A stretch of 64,000 bases of DNA from Exilibacterium tricleocarpae (GCF_007004655.1 NZ_ML660099.1:1-64000); one strand, 5' to 3'; positions 17,601 through 27,715 are shown, counted from the stretch's first letter. The notes: generated from the letters alone by a model not told the origin. Made by a program: numbers and translations.

Positions 17601-18050
17601 TCACCGCGCTATATTCGCGCCGGCGCCGAGCACCGAGCGCAGTTGTGCACCGACGGCAGCGGGCGCATGGTCACTGTACCTGAGTCCCTGCCGGGCAAAG
17701 GCTTGCGCCTGATCGCGCTCATCCATGGCTGAGTAAGCACGTGCTAACACGAGGTACAATTCCGCCGAGCGGCGCTCGATACGCAGCCCCCGTTCCGCCG
17801 TGGCAATGGCATCGTCCCAACGGCCGGCGCGGTAGTGATCCCAACAACTGTCGATGACGCTGCGCAACGCCGATGATTCAACCGCCGGCGGCGCCTGCCC
17901 GGGCAGAATCGGCCGCGATGGCGGCGGTGTTTCAGGCTCGGGAACCGGGGCCTCGGGCACGGGCGACGAAGCCACTGGTACAGTGGTGCAGCCGGGGGCG
18001 ACCAGCAGGGAAAAAAGGAGAGCAAAGACAACTCGACGGGTTACTACCAT
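17601..18050 (-). CDS. TPR-containing lipoprotein downstream of mrcB
   Basis: 149 residues with a signal peptide and a cysteine at position 21 (LVAPGC). The residue at -3 is Ala rather than Leu, so the lipobox is atypical. A Pro-rich linker follows (about 25-55), then TPR-like helices (DHYRAGRWDDAIATAERGL, YLVLARAYSAMDERDQA). It starts inside the last codons of mrcB (7-base overlap), the arrangement also seen next to mrcB in Pseudomonas. A role as outer-membrane partner or modulator of PBP1b is an inference from this linkage. Confidence 0.82.
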   Translation of the reverse strand: MVVTRRVVFALLFSLLVAPGCTTVPVASSPVPEAPVPEPETPPPSRPILPGQAPPAVESSALRSVIDSCWDHYRAGRWDDAIATAERGLRIERRSAELYLVLARAYSAMDERDQAQAFARQGLRYSDHAPAAVGAQLRSVLGAGANIAR

Positions 18051-20380
18051 AAACGTTTAAACCACCGTAATACCGGGTTTTCAATAAACTGACAGGGCCC
18101 GCTGAGCACGGGTTCACTGCCGCGCACAAACGGAATCCACTGCGCCCCGCGGCAATTTTCGCCGCTCAGCAAGCCGCTGTCGATATCGATCCAGTGGTAG
18201 TCGACGGCGATGGGTTTCTCAAATACCAGTGAACGCGTGGCCAGGCCCGCGTAAATATCGCCCCATACCCTGGCCGCTCCGGTGGCGCCCGTCAAGGGGG
18301 TCTGGCCATTGTCGTCCAATCCCAGCCAGACCACTCCCAGGTGATCGCCACTGAAACCGGCAAACCAACTGTCGCGCTGATTATTGGTGGTGCCGGTCTT
18401 GCCCGCCAGCGCCAGGTCCTCGTCGATATGGCGATAGACGCTGCGCCCGGTGCCGGTGCGCATCACTGCCTGCATGGCGTATTGCAACAAGTGAATGGTT
18501 TCGGCCGCAAAGCGCTGCTCCACCTGCAGGGGATAGCGACTTAGCGGCTGCCCCTGCGCATCCAGCACTGCGCGCACCGACCGCAGCGGCGTAAACACAC
18601 CGTCAGCGGCGATAGTGTGGTACATCGCCGCCACCTCCATCGGCGCCAGTTCAGCCGCACCCAGCAATACCGCCGGCACCTGCGGCAACGGGCGCTGGAC
18701 ACCCAGCCCGGACACAGTTTCCAGCACTTTACCCAACCCCAACTGCATGCCCAGTCGCGCCGTAGACTGGTTGTAGGATTGTGACAGAGCCTCGAGCAAC
18801 GACACCTCGCCGTGATCGCGCTGGGAAAAGTTGCGCGGCTGCCACAACTCGCCGTCGGGTCCGGACACCGTCACCGGAGTATCGCTGAGGCGGGTGGCGA
18901 GGGTGTATTGCTGCGACTGGGACAATGCCTGCAGGTAAATCGCCGGTTTTATCAGCGAACCCACCGGCCGTCTGGCATCCAGAGCCCGGTTGAAACCGGC
19001 AAAGTGCGGGTGGCGTCCACCGACCACTGCCAGGACTTCACCGCTACCCACCGAGGTCAGCACGGTCGCGCCCTGCAGGGTACCCGCCTCCATGGCGTAA
19101 TCGCGCTCCAGTTGCTGGATACGGCGCTGCAGCACCCGCGCCACGCGGGACTGAACCGACGGCGCCAGCGTGGTAAACACCTGCAGCCCGGCGGCCTGCA
19201 GATCATCAGCGCGATAATCGCGCCGCAATTGACGCTTCACCAGGTCGATAAAGCCCGGGTGATCATGCAACCGGCGCTTGTCGCTGGCAACCACGCCCAG
19301 GCTGCTGCCGATAGCGGCCTCTTTCTCCTCGACCGAAATCAACGCCGCCTCCGCCATCAGCGTCAATACCAGATCCCGCCGCTGTTTGGCCCGCTGCGGA
19401 TAGCTCCAGGGATTGTAAAACGAAGCACCTTTTACCAGGCCCACCAATAGCGCTATCTGCGGCAGCGCCAACTCATCCAGCGGCTTGCCGAAATAGTGCC
19501 GCGCCGCCAGCGCAAAACCGTGAATCGCCCGCGGGCCGCTCTGACCCAGGTAGACCTCGTTGATATAAGTTTCGAGAATTTCCGCTTTGCCATAGTGAAA
19601 CTCCAGCAACAGCGACATGCACGCCTCTAGTATTTTGCGCGACAGATTGCGGTCGTGGCTGAGGTAAAAGTTCTTTACCAACTGCTGGGTCAAGGTGCTG
19701 CCGCCCTGGACAATTTTACCGGCGCGCAGATTGACCCAGGCCGCGCGCGCCACCCCTTTGAAGGAAATCCCCCGGTGCTCGAGAAAATCCTGATCCTCCA
19801 CAGCAATCAGCGCCTCGCCGAGCAACGGGGGAATCTCGCTCAGGCGGATCAACTCGCGATCTTCCATATGGGCGGGGAAAATACCGCCGATAAGCTGCGG
19901 ATCAAGCCGCGCCAGGGGCACCGCCTGGCCGGCGTCATCCGTGAGCCGGACCAGGCGCGCTCCGGCAAACTCCAGACTCAGCTTGCGCGCCGGCTCCAGC
20001 CTGTCCCAGAATTGGAAACTGCGACTGAAAACCTGGTATTGGCCGCCGCGCTTGACCATATCACCGGGGCGTCGCAACTGGTCCGCGGGCCGGTAATCGA
20101 GCCCGTTCAGTTCAAATTCGAAGTCCTGCGGTGACAGCGGCAACCCTTCGTAGAGTTCCAGCGGGCGGGCGTAAACGCGGGCCGGCAGGGCCCACTTCTT
20201 GCCGTCGAACTTCGACCGCACCACATAGTCCAGATACACTACCGCGACGACCAGCACCAGGCCCAACCCCGACGCCAGACGCCAGTACCAGGCCAGTTGC
20301 CAATACCAGGCCAGTGCTCCGCGAACCCGGCCTTTTCCGCGCCGGCGCCGGGTTCTACGGCGTCTCGAATAACGGGCCAT
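18044..20380 (-). CDS. mrcB: penicillin-binding protein 1B
   Basis: Bifunctional class A enzyme that polymerises and cross-links peptidoglycan. Domains: very basic cytoplasmic tail, membrane anchor about 35-55, UB2H domain about 60-140 (ARVYARPLELYEG), GT51 transglycosylase with catalytic AVEDQDF near 193 and GGSTLTQQLVKN, then the transpeptidase with SxxK as GSLIKP near 473, SYNQ (SxN) and KTGTTNN near 662. The 778-residue length fits PBP1b. UB2H is the docking site for the lipoprotein activator LpoB in enterobacteria; the coupled TPR lipoprotein here may fill a similar role. Confidence 0.96.
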   Translation of the reverse strand: MARYSRRRRTRRRRGKGRVRGALAWYWQLAWYWRLASGLGLVLVVAVVYLDYVVRSKFDGKKWALPARVYARPLELYEGLPLSPQDFEFELNGLDYRPADQLRRPGDMVKRGGQYQVFSRSFQFWDRLEPARKLSLEFAGARLVRLTDDAGQAVPLARLDPQLIGGIFPAHMEDRELIRLSEIPPLLGEALIAVEDQDFLEHRGISFKGVARAAWVNLRAGKIVQGGSTLTQQLVKNFYLSHDRNLSRKILEACMSLLLEFHYGKAEILETYINEVYLGQSGPRAIHGFALAARHYFGKPLDELALPQIALLVGLVKGASFYNPWSYPQRAKQRRDLVLTLMAEAALISVEEKEAAIGSSLGVVASDKRRLHDHPGFIDLVKRQLRRDYRADDLQAAGLQVFTTLAPSVQSRVARVLQRRIQQLERDYAMEAGTLQGATVLTSVGSGEVLAVVGGRHPHFAGFNRALDARRPVGSLIKPAIYLQALSQSQQYTLATRLSDTPVTVSGPDGELWQPRNFSQRDHGEVSLLEALSQSYNQSTARLGMQLGLGKVLETVSGLGVQRPLPQVPAVLLGAAELAPMEVAAMYHTIAADGVFTPLRSVRAVLDAQGQPLSRYPLQVEQRFAAETIHLLQYAMQAVMRTGTGRSVYRHIDEDLALAGKTGTTNNQRDSWFAGFSGDHLGVVWLGLDDNGQTPLTGATGAARVWGDIYAGLATRSLVFEKPIAVDYHWIDIDSGLLSGENCRGAQWIPFVRGSEPVLSGPCQFIENPVLRWFKRLW

Positions 20381-20636
20381 AACTAAACATCAATATCCGG
20401 TTACAACAACTCAATACAACTGCACCTTGCAATAGCATCACACGATAGCGCCTCAAAACCGCACCTGAGTGCCGTGCTTCGGCACTGTAAAGTGCAGAAC
20501 ACCTGTTTCGAAACTGCTCAGGAGTTCGGCATTGTAGCGGCAAGTGCGCAAAAGCATAGAAAAAATACACCTCATGCTCACCGACCATCGCCGCCATCAC
20601 GGCAGATGGCGGCAGGCACAGTTACCAATGGCACAG

Positions 20637-20666
20637 TTGCCTTTCACCACCGGAGTTGCGCATAAT
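20637..20666 (+). promoter_or_regulatory. candidate promoter of the PfkB kinase gene
   Basis: TTGCCT (20637-20642), 18-base spacer, CATAAT (20661-20666), about 90 bases before the kinase start. It is the best match in the 376-base divergent region between mrcB and the kinase gene; the rest of that region (20381-20756) shows no gene. Confidence 0.45.
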
Positions 20667-20756
20667 GCGCACCCTCAGGGCACCGGTCGCATGGCCAAAA
20701 CCCGCTATACTCTGAGCAAACCCCTCCCGTTAATCGAATGGAAGAAGAAAGCTGCT

Positions 20757-21758
20757 ATGTCTCAATATCATGTTTATGGCCTCGGCGCCGCCCTGGTTGA
20801 CACGGAAATAGAGGTCACCGATGCAGACCTCACCGGCCTCGGGGTCGATAAGGGCCTAATGACACTGGTGGACGAGCAGCGGCAGCACGAGATTACCGAT
20901 TATCTTTCCGGCCACCTGGTCGCCTCCAAACGGGCCAGCGGCGGCTCGGGCGCCAACACCGTTATCGCCTGCAGTTATTTCGGTGCCAATGCGTTTTATT
21001 CCTGCAAGGTGGCCAACGATGACAACGGCGAATTTTACCTGAATGACCTGCGCGCCGCCGGCGTCGGCTACCACCACAACGGCAAGCTCGACAGCGGTAT
21101 CACCGGTAAATGCCTGGTGATGATTACGCCGGATGCAGAGCGTACCATGAATACGTTTCTCGGCATCAGTGAGACGGTATCGGTCAATGAGTTGCACGAA
21201 GAGGCCATCAAGGCGTCTCAATACGTCTATATCGAGGGATACCAGGTCACCTCAGACAGCGGCCGCGAAGCCGCCATCAAACTGCGCCGGGTCGCCGAGG
21301 ACAACGGCGTAAAAACGGCGCTCAGCCTCTCCGATCCGGCCATGGTGGAGTTTTTCCGCGACGGCCTGCAGGCGATGATCGGCGAAGGTGTGGACCTGTT
21401 GTTCTGTAACCGCGATGAAGCACTGGGTTACACGCAGACCGACTCCGTCAAGGCCGCGGCGACAGCGCTGCAGCGGGTCGCCAAGACCTTTGCGATAACC
21501 CTGGGAGCGGAGGGGGCGGTGATCTACGACGGCGAGCGACTGATCAATATCGAAGCCCATCCGATAAAGGCCGTGGACAGCAACGGCGCTGGCGATATGT
21601 TTGCCGGTGCCTTCCTCTACGCCGTTACCCAGGGCTTCGACTTCGAAAAAGCGGGACAACTGGCCAGCTATGCCGCCGCGGTGGTGGTCTCGCAGTTCGG
21701 GCCACGGCTGCGCCCACAGCAGCACGAGGAAGTCCTGCGCCATATTCTCGACAAGTAA
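20757..21758 (+). CDS. PfkB family sugar/adenosine kinase
   Basis: 333-residue ribokinase-family kinase. GGSGANTVIACSYFGA is the PfkB N-terminal signature and SNGAGDMFAGAF the C-terminal signature with the catalytic Asp. It most resembles proteins annotated as adenosine kinase in marine gammaproteobacteria; the substrate cannot be fixed from sequence. The ATG at 20757 is preceded by GGAAGAAG. Longer frames upstream add about 70 residues without family resemblance and pass through the likely promoter. Confidence 0.88.
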   Translation: MSQYHVYGLGAALVDTEIEVTDADLTGLGVDKGLMTLVDEQRQHEITDYLSGHLVASKRASGGSGANTVIACSYFGANAFYSCKVANDDNGEFYLNDLRAAGVGYHHNGKLDSGITGKCLVMITPDAERTMNTFLGISETVSVNELHEEAIKASQYVYIEGYQVTSDSGREAAIKLRRVAEDNGVKTALSLSDPAMVEFFRDGLQAMIGEGVDLLFCNRDEALGYTQTDSVKAAATALQRVAKTFAITLGAEGAVIYDGERLINIEAHPIKAVDSNGAGDMFAGAFLYAVTQGFDFEKAGQLASYAAAVVVSQFGPRLRPQQHEEVLRHILDK

Positions 21759-21877
21759 AATATCCACCTGGCCGCTGGCGCCGGAGGCTGTCGAGCCAGA
21801 CCACGGTGACACGCGCTTCAGGCACTTGCTTTCGCCTCGAGCGCCTGCAGCGAATACCATCGGCGCCAGGCCAATAT

Positions 21878-24010
21878 TCAAGAGCGTTGCGGCAGCGCAC
21901 CCACACTGGGCAGCGGTGCCGGCATGGCGATGCCGTAACCCTGCACATAGTCGACGCCGACGGCCCGCAACCATTCCAGCAACACGTCGTTCTCCACATA
22001 TTCGGCCACGGTTTTGATACCCATGACATGGGCCAGGTGGTTGATGGTGCTGACCATGGCGAAGTTGGTCGAGTCCTCTTCCATACCCTTGACAAAGGTG
22101 CCGTCAATTTTCAGGTAATCGATCGGGAAGTCTTTCAGGTAGGCAAATGACGACAAACCGCTGCCGAAATCGTCGAGAAAAAACTTGCACCCGCTTTCAC
22201 CAAACAACTCCATAAACTCCACCGCCCGCTGCAGGTTGCTGACGGCGACCGTCTCTGTTATCTCAAAATGCAGCAACTTGGGTTTCACCGCACTTTCCGC
22301 CAGTTCATTCCAGACAAATTCACAAAAGCTCTCATCGCCGAGGCTGACGCCCGACAGATTGACGGCATAGCTTTCCTCGGGCAGGCCGGCATCGCGCCGC
22401 CGGCGCATATACTGCAGCAGGTTGCGCACCACCCAGCGGTCAATCTCATCCATCAGGCCATAGCGCTCGGCGGCGGGAATAAACTCCACCGGCGGAATCA
22501 ATTCCCCCTCCGGGCTCATCATTCTCACCAGCACTTCATAGTGGGGCAACTCACTCAACAGCGGCGCACTGGCCACTATCGGCTGGCGGTACAGTACCAG
22601 CCGATTTTCCGCCAGGGCCTCATTGATTTTCACCACCCAGTGCATTTCGCTGCGCCGCTGCACCAGCGCGTTATCGTTGTGGTAAAAGTGAATGCGATTG
22701 CGCCCCGCCTCCTTCGCGGCACAGCAGGCGGCGTTGGCGGCCGACAGCGCCTGGGCCTCGGAATCAATATTCTGGTCGATCATCACCGCGCCGACGCTGA
22801 TGCCAACCTTATACTGCTGTTCATTCCACAAAAATCGAAATGCCTGCAGTTCGCGCAACAGGGTATCGGCCACCCGCTGGGTACCCGCCAGCGTACAGTT
22901 GCGCAACAACACGCCAAACTCGTCGCTGCCGAGCCGGGCCAGCACATCCTGGCTGCGCATGCGCTTGCCAAACAACACCGCCAATTGCCGCAACAGCTCA
23001 TCTCCCGCCGTGTGGCCGCAAGTGTCATTGATCAATTTAAAATGGTAGAGGTCCACATACAGCAATCCATGGCTGATTTCACCGCTTGCCGCCTCGGTCA
23101 CCGCGCGCGCCAATTCAGCCTCAAAGTGATGGCGATTGGGCAGTTGCGTCAACACATCATGGTTGACCTGCCAGTTTAAATGGGAGGACGCGCCGGCGGC
23201 CTCGTTCACCGACCGCAGGACCATCACACTACCGCTGATATGATTGGCGCTGTTGCGCAGCGGTATCACCTGCGCGGTAACGATCACCGGGCTTGGCTGA
23301 TCGGCGCTGTAGAGCTGTACCTGACCTTCGACCTGTACCCGCGTCCCGCGCGCGAGGGTCTCCATAACCAGCGACGGCAGAGGGCGCTGGCCTTCGGCAT
23401 CATACAATGTGAACAACTGATCGACAGGGACGCCCAACCCCTCGTGTGTGGATAGCCCCAGAATCTGGCGGGCCACCGCGTTCAGGGTCTCCACCTCCGT
23501 GCGGGCATTGGTGGTTATTACCGCATCGGACACATTGGCCAGTGTTGCCTGCAAGATATCTCGCTGCTGCAACAAATCTTCTTTGAACCAGTCGCCCTCG
23601 GAGACCTCCCGCAACAACAACTGACAGTAGTCATCTTCAACCACCCGCGCCGCCAGCAGCGTCAGCCTTACCTCCCGACCGCTGCTGGAGAAGCCGGTCA
23701 GATGTGTAGCCACCGGCAAGCGGGCGTTTTTGATCAGAATACTGTCGGCGCCGCGAATCTGCTCGTCGCTCAGGCCGGGAAAAATCTGGCGCAGGGGTTT
23801 GGCTTCACTGTTGGCCTCGGCCAGCCCGAACAGGTTTTTGGCGGCCGCATTTAACTGATAAATACGACCCAGGCGGTCAAAAGTAACCACAGCATCACTG
23901 ATCAGTTGTAGCAAATCGCCAGATTCGGAGGGAGGCGGGGCACCTTTTGGCAACGGACTGTTGCCAAACGCAGTTAGAGGTCGAGACGGTTTAGACGGCA
24001 CTTCCTTCAC
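21878..24010 (-). CDS. PAS-PAS-GGDEF-EAL cyclic di-GMP protein
   Basis: A 710-residue cytoplasmic sensor for cyclic di-GMP turnover. Two PAS domains cover about 35-275. The GGDEF domain has GSDEF near residue 361 (second Gly is Ser) with an inhibitory-site RSQD five residues before it. The EAL domain (about 455-700) keeps EVL, NLSG, the ITET glutamate, DDFGSG, LKID and a glutamate in AEYVEN, so phosphodiesterase activity is likely; cyclase activity is uncertain. No membrane segment is seen. It is the last gene before a 204-base gap separating it from polB. Confidence 0.92.
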   Translation of the reverse strand: MKEVPSKPSRPLTAFGNSPLPKGAPPPSESGDLLQLISDAVVTFDRLGRIYQLNAAAKNLFGLAEANSEAKPLRQIFPGLSDEQIRGADSILIKNARLPVATHLTGFSSSGREVRLTLLAARVVEDDYCQLLLREVSEGDWFKEDLLQQRDILQATLANVSDAVITTNARTEVETLNAVARQILGLSTHEGLGVPVDQLFTLYDAEGQRPLPSLVMETLARGTRVQVEGQVQLYSADQPSPVIVTAQVIPLRNSANHISGSVMVLRSVNEAAGASSHLNWQVNHDVLTQLPNRHHFEAELARAVTEAASGEISHGLLYVDLYHFKLINDTCGHTAGDELLRQLAVLFGKRMRSQDVLARLGSDEFGVLLRNCTLAGTQRVADTLLRELQAFRFLWNEQQYKVGISVGAVMIDQNIDSEAQALSAANAACCAAKEAGRNRIHFYHNDNALVQRRSEMHWVVKINEALAENRLVLYRQPIVASAPLLSELPHYEVLVRMMSPEGELIPPVEFIPAAERYGLMDEIDRWVVRNLLQYMRRRRDAGLPEESYAVNLSGVSLGDESFCEFVWNELAESAVKPKLLHFEITETVAVSNLQRAVEFMELFGESGCKFFLDDFGSGLSSFAYLKDFPIDYLKIDGTFVKGMEEDSTNFAMVSTINHLAHVMGIKTVAEYVENDVLLEWLRAVGVDYVQGYGIAMPAPLPSVGALPQRS

Positions 24011-24075
24011 AGTGTCAAGCTGATCACCCCGTTATAATTTATACCTGTCATCCCGATCACAGACTCCCCCGCACA

Positions 24076-24097
24076 AAATGTGACCGAGATCATTGTC
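24076..24097. promoter_or_regulatory. weak CRP/Vfr-like site
   Basis: TGTGA-ccgaga-TCATT matches eight of ten positions of TGTGA-N6-TCACA. It lies about 70-85 bases upstream of the PAS-GGDEF-EAL start, a plausible place. One such match can occur by chance. Confidence 0.2.
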
Positions 24098-24149
24098 AAA
24101 GTGTGCCACAGTTAACACACCTATGGTAAACAATTTTTCCCGCCAAACA

Positions 24150-24179
24150 CTTTTTACCTACTGCCAGTAGGTGTAAAAG
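24150..24179. repeat. inverted repeat between polB and the GGDEF-EAL gene
   Basis: CTTTT-T-ACCTAC-TGCCA-GTAGGT-GT-AAAAG: 11 paired bases in two blocks around a 5-base loop. A-runs, not T-runs, follow the stem on both strands, so a Rho-independent terminator is unlikely. It could be an operator or a 3' end structure of the polB transcript. Confidence 0.4.
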
Positions 24180-24214
24180 CCGGCAGCCGGAAATCAATTG
24201 TGAAATGACCGGCG

Positions 24215-26590
24215 TTACAACAGGCGGATTTGGCGGTCGACGATATCCGCAAACGACTCGCCCAGCACCTGCAGAATACTGTCCGCCACCGGGCGCAGCT
24301 GGCGATCGATATACTGTTGATAGGCCAGCACAGGGCCGCCCTGGCGGCGTTGCAGTTGCACCGGCGCCGGTCCATTGACGGTGAGGACGTAACTCACCCA
24401 GTCGCCGGGCTTGGGCCGCGCACCGGTCGCTGCCCGTAATTGGCGCGCCGCCTGGACATGGGGCGGTACATTTTTTTGATAGTCGTCCAATTTGCGCCGC
24501 AGGCGCTTGCGATAGACCAGTTCCTCATCGCGCTGACCGGCCAACACTTCCGCCACAGTGGTGCGGATGTAAGTCGCAAAAGGCTGGTTAAAAAAGATGC
24601 GCCGGTAAAGCTCCAACTGAAAGCGCCTGGCCAGCGGCGTCCAGTCGGTGCGGACATTCTCCAGCCCTTTGAAAACGATCTCGTCTTGCCCGGCGCGGCT
24701 GACGACGCCTGCATAGCGCTTCTTGCTGCCGATTTCAGCACCGCGCACCGTCGGCATAAAAAATTTCCGGTAGTGGGTTTCGAACTCGATTTCCAGGGTG
24801 CTTTCAACCCCAAAGTCCGCCTTCAGACTCGCCTGCCACCAACGGTTCAGACCGCGCTCCAGCTCAGAGCCGATGCGTTGTGCCTCAGTGTCGGTTTGGC
24901 AGGCCTCGAGCCAGACGAACAGGGAATCCGTATCGCCATAAATCACCTGGTAATCGCGGGCTTCGATCCATTCGCGGCTGCGCTGAATAATTTCATGACC
25001 GCGCAGGGTGATGGAACTGCTGATCCGCGGGTCAAAAAAACGACAGCCGGGCGACCCCAAAACCCCGTAAAAGGAATTCATAATGATCTTGATCGCCTGC
25101 GACAGCGGACTGTTGCCATCGGCCTTGGCCTGCTCCCGCGCCCGCCAAAGCTCGCGGATGATTTCCGGCAGCAGAGCGCCCTGTTTGGCGAAGCGGGCAC
25201 CGTTAAACCCCGGTACACAGTCAGCGTCGGACAACCTATCAATCTCGGCGCGCCAAAAAGCGCAGGGATCGATGCAGAAGCTGCGAATAATGCTCGGGTA
25301 CAGGCTCTTGAAATCCAGCACCAGCACATGGTCGTAGAGCCCCGGGCGCGACTCCATGACATAGCCGCCCGGACTGACGACATCCGACTGCAACTCGCCC
25401 AGATTGGGCGCCACGAACCCCGCCCGGTGCAGGCGCGGCAGATAGGCATACTCGAATGCCGCCACCGAGCCGCCGACACGATCCAGGGCCAGCCCGGTCA
25501 ACTGGGCTTTGGCCAGGGCAAAGGCCAGCAGATCGGTCTGCTCAAACACATCCCAGACCAATTCACAGTCGCGCAGGTTATAGGCGGCCAGGGAAACTTT
25601 GTCACGCTGAAACAGCTCGGTAATATCGCGACCGCGATCTTTGCCGGTCAACAGCTTGCCCTGGCCCAGCACCGCCCGCGCAACGGCCTCCAGAGAAAAG
25701 CTTTCAAATGAATAGGTGGCCGCCCGCAGCAGTTCGATACCATCGAGCGCGACCCGACCGGGAATGCTCACATAGCGGCGTTCGCGGGTGCGCTCCTCGC
25801 GCCAGTGGCAGGCCTGCCCGCCGCGCCCGAGCGCCAGGGCCATGCCGTAGCGGCGGCATAGTTTTTCCAGCACCCAGAGATCGAACTGAATAAAGTTCCA
25901 ACCGATCAACAGGTCCGGGTCTCTGGCCGCCAGCCAGGAAAAGAACTGTTGCAGGCAGTCCTGCGCGGAGGCGCACCACTGAATCTGCACCTCTGCACCG
26001 TCCGCCGCCGCAGCAGTCCGGTCACCGACCATGAACACGAAACGGTCGCGCCGCCCGAACACGCCGATGGAATAGAGTTCACGCGCATCCATGGACGTTT
26101 CGATATCCACCGACACCACTTCCAGCTGCGGTCGATGGGGTTGTGGCCGCAATACCGGGTCGACCAGCGTCGGGCAACCATCGAGCAGTTGCGGCTGCCC
26201 CTCGATGGTGACGCCACCGGTGATGAACCTCTCCATCAGATAGCGCTCGGACGGGCGAATGTCCGCCTCCCAGACGGCGATGCCCTGCGCTGCCAGTCGC
26301 TCGCGCCATTGCTGCGCGCGCTTGTGACTACGGCTGTATAACGCGAGCACCGGTTCGCCCAGATAATTGCTGAGCGCAACCTCGGCAGTGCGCCAGGCGC
26401 CGGTGCCAAGCACCTCGGGCAGTCGAGCGGCCTCGGCACGGCTGACGAAGAATACCGATTCCTGCCGCTCGATCAGCACCCGTAGCGGACCCTGCAGCGA
26501 AGCGAACCAGAGTTCGAGCTGAATACCGCGGGCGCTGTCGCGCCAGTGTCGGGTCAGTAAAAAGCCCTGCATAGCGTGACGGGTTTTCAC
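24215..26590 (-). CDS. polB: DNA polymerase II
   Basis: Family B polymerase used in damage tolerance and replication restart. At 791 residues it is full length. The exonuclease I motif is VDIET, motif A is DFKSLYPSIIR, motif B is in IIMNSFYGVLG, and motif C is YGDTDS. Its start overlaps the DUF2333 gene by four bases, so the two share a transcript. No LexA-type box was seen just upstream of the DUF2333 gene, although the E. coli gene is SOS-controlled. Confidence 0.96.
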   Translation of the reverse strand: MKTRHAMQGFLLTRHWRDSARGIQLELWFASLQGPLRVLIERQESVFFVSRAEAARLPEVLGTGAWRTAEVALSNYLGEPVLALYSRSHKRAQQWRERLAAQGIAVWEADIRPSERYLMERFITGGVTIEGQPQLLDGCPTLVDPVLRPQPHRPQLEVVSVDIETSMDARELYSIGVFGRRDRFVFMVGDRTAAAADGAEVQIQWCASAQDCLQQFFSWLAARDPDLLIGWNFIQFDLWVLEKLCRRYGMALALGRGGQACHWREERTRERRYVSIPGRVALDGIELLRAATYSFESFSLEAVARAVLGQGKLLTGKDRGRDITELFQRDKVSLAAYNLRDCELVWDVFEQTDLLAFALAKAQLTGLALDRVGGSVAAFEYAYLPRLHRAGFVAPNLGELQSDVVSPGGYVMESRPGLYDHVLVLDFKSLYPSIIRSFCIDPCAFWRAEIDRLSDADCVPGFNGARFAKQGALLPEIIRELWRAREQAKADGNSPLSQAIKIIMNSFYGVLGSPGCRFFDPRISSSITLRGHEIIQRSREWIEARDYQVIYGDTDSLFVWLEACQTDTEAQRIGSELERGLNRWWQASLKADFGVESTLEIEFETHYRKFFMPTVRGAEIGSKKRYAGVVSRAGQDEIVFKGLENVRTDWTPLARRFQLELYRRIFFNQPFATYIRTTVAEVLAGQRDEELVYRKRLRRKLDDYQKNVPPHVQAARQLRAATGARPKPGDWVSYVLTVNGPAPVQLQRRQGGPVLAYQQYIDRQLRPVADSILQVLGESFADIVDRQIRLL

Positions 26591-27663
26591 CCCTGCGCCA
26601 GCAGCTCCCGCAGATCGATAATGGCGGCGTTGGCGCGGGAGATATAGGAGGCCATCACCAGCGAGTGATTGGCCAGGAAGCCGAAGCCCCCGCCGTTGAG
26701 AATCATCGGGCTGAATACGGTTTCCTGCGTCGCCTCAAGTTCGCGAATGATCTGGCGCAGACTGATCAACGCATTTTTCTTCTCCAGCACCTGGCCAAAA
26801 TCCACCTCTGCCGCTTTGAGGAAATGAATCAGGGCCCAGGCAGTGCCGCGCGCCTCGTAAAACACATCGTCGATCTCCAGCCAGGGTGTCTTCACCATCA
26901 ATTCGCCAGGGGTGGTGGTGGATTGGCTGGCCCGGTCATCGCCGGCCAGGTCGGTATTCACCCGACGCTGGCCGACACTGGCACTGAGGCGCTGCGACAG
27001 GCTGCCGAGGCGGGTTTCCACCGTGCTGAGCCAATAGCGCAGATTGTCCGCGCGGGCAAAAAACTGCGCGTTAAGCTGGTCTTCGTCGGCCAGGCGCTCC
27101 TGGTAACCGCGCAAAAAACGTACCCCCTGGCGATACTCGGATTCCGAGGCGGGCACCGCCCAGCTGTCGTGATCAAAATTGAACCGCGATTCGGCCAGCG
27201 CCAGATCGGTGTCCTCGGTGGACTGCGACTGGGAGCGGCTAAAGGCCTCACGCATGGCTTTGCTCAAGTCTCGCACCTGGATCAGCACGCCGTATTCCCA
27301 GTGCGGCAGATTGTCGAGCCAGGCCCCCGGCGGCAGTATGTCGTTGGACAGAAAGCCGCCCGGTTTCGACAGCAACGTATCGGCGACACGCACCAGCGTC
27401 GCGGTCGTCGTCGCCCCGGTCACCAGGCCCTGCTCGCCGCCGGCCAGGCGCAGCGCGGCGGCGTCCCGCACATCGAAGGTATCGGGTTCACTGCTCCAGT
27501 ACCAACCGACCACCAGCGCCAGTACCAGGTAGAGCATCACCAGGACCAGACCCGCCTTCAACCAGACACTCCCGGACTTGACATCGGCGCGCAATTCCGT
27601 GAACCACTCGCCTATACCGCGGGTTATTCTCCCCCAGACATTTCCGCCCTTCTCAAGCGCCAT
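26587..27663 (-). CDS. DUF2333 family membrane protein
   Basis: 358 residues with one membrane segment at about 36-54, preceded by a basic amphipathic stretch; the rest is probably periplasmic and helical. It matches the conserved DUF2333 family of gammaproteobacteria, with no known function. It overlaps polB by four bases and lies 52 bases downstream of the copper chaperone gene. The link with polB may only be transcriptional. Confidence 0.85.
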   Translation of the reverse strand: MALEKGGNVWGRITRGIGEWFTELRADVKSGSVWLKAGLVLVMLYLVLALVVGWYWSSEPDTFDVRDAAALRLAGGEQGLVTGATTTATLVRVADTLLSKPGGFLSNDILPPGAWLDNLPHWEYGVLIQVRDLSKAMREAFSRSQSQSTEDTDLALAESRFNFDHDSWAVPASESEYRQGVRFLRGYQERLADEDQLNAQFFARADNLRYWLSTVETRLGSLSQRLSASVGQRRVNTDLAGDDRASQSTTTPGELMVKTPWLEIDDVFYEARGTAWALIHFLKAAEVDFGQVLEKKNALISLRQIIRELEATQETVFSPMILNGGGFGFLANHSLVMASYISRANAAIIDLRELLAQG

Positions 27664-27715
27664 AGTTGCCTTCCACCAATCAATCAGTCAGTTGATATTT
27701 ACCGTAAGTTAGTGA

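Noticed and set aside
24440-25711. 423-codon open frame on the plus strand
   Set aside because: Antisense to polB, which has all polymerase motifs.
27664-27715. LexA box upstream of DUF2333-polB
   Set aside because: No CTGT-N8-ACAG type sequence found in the gap.
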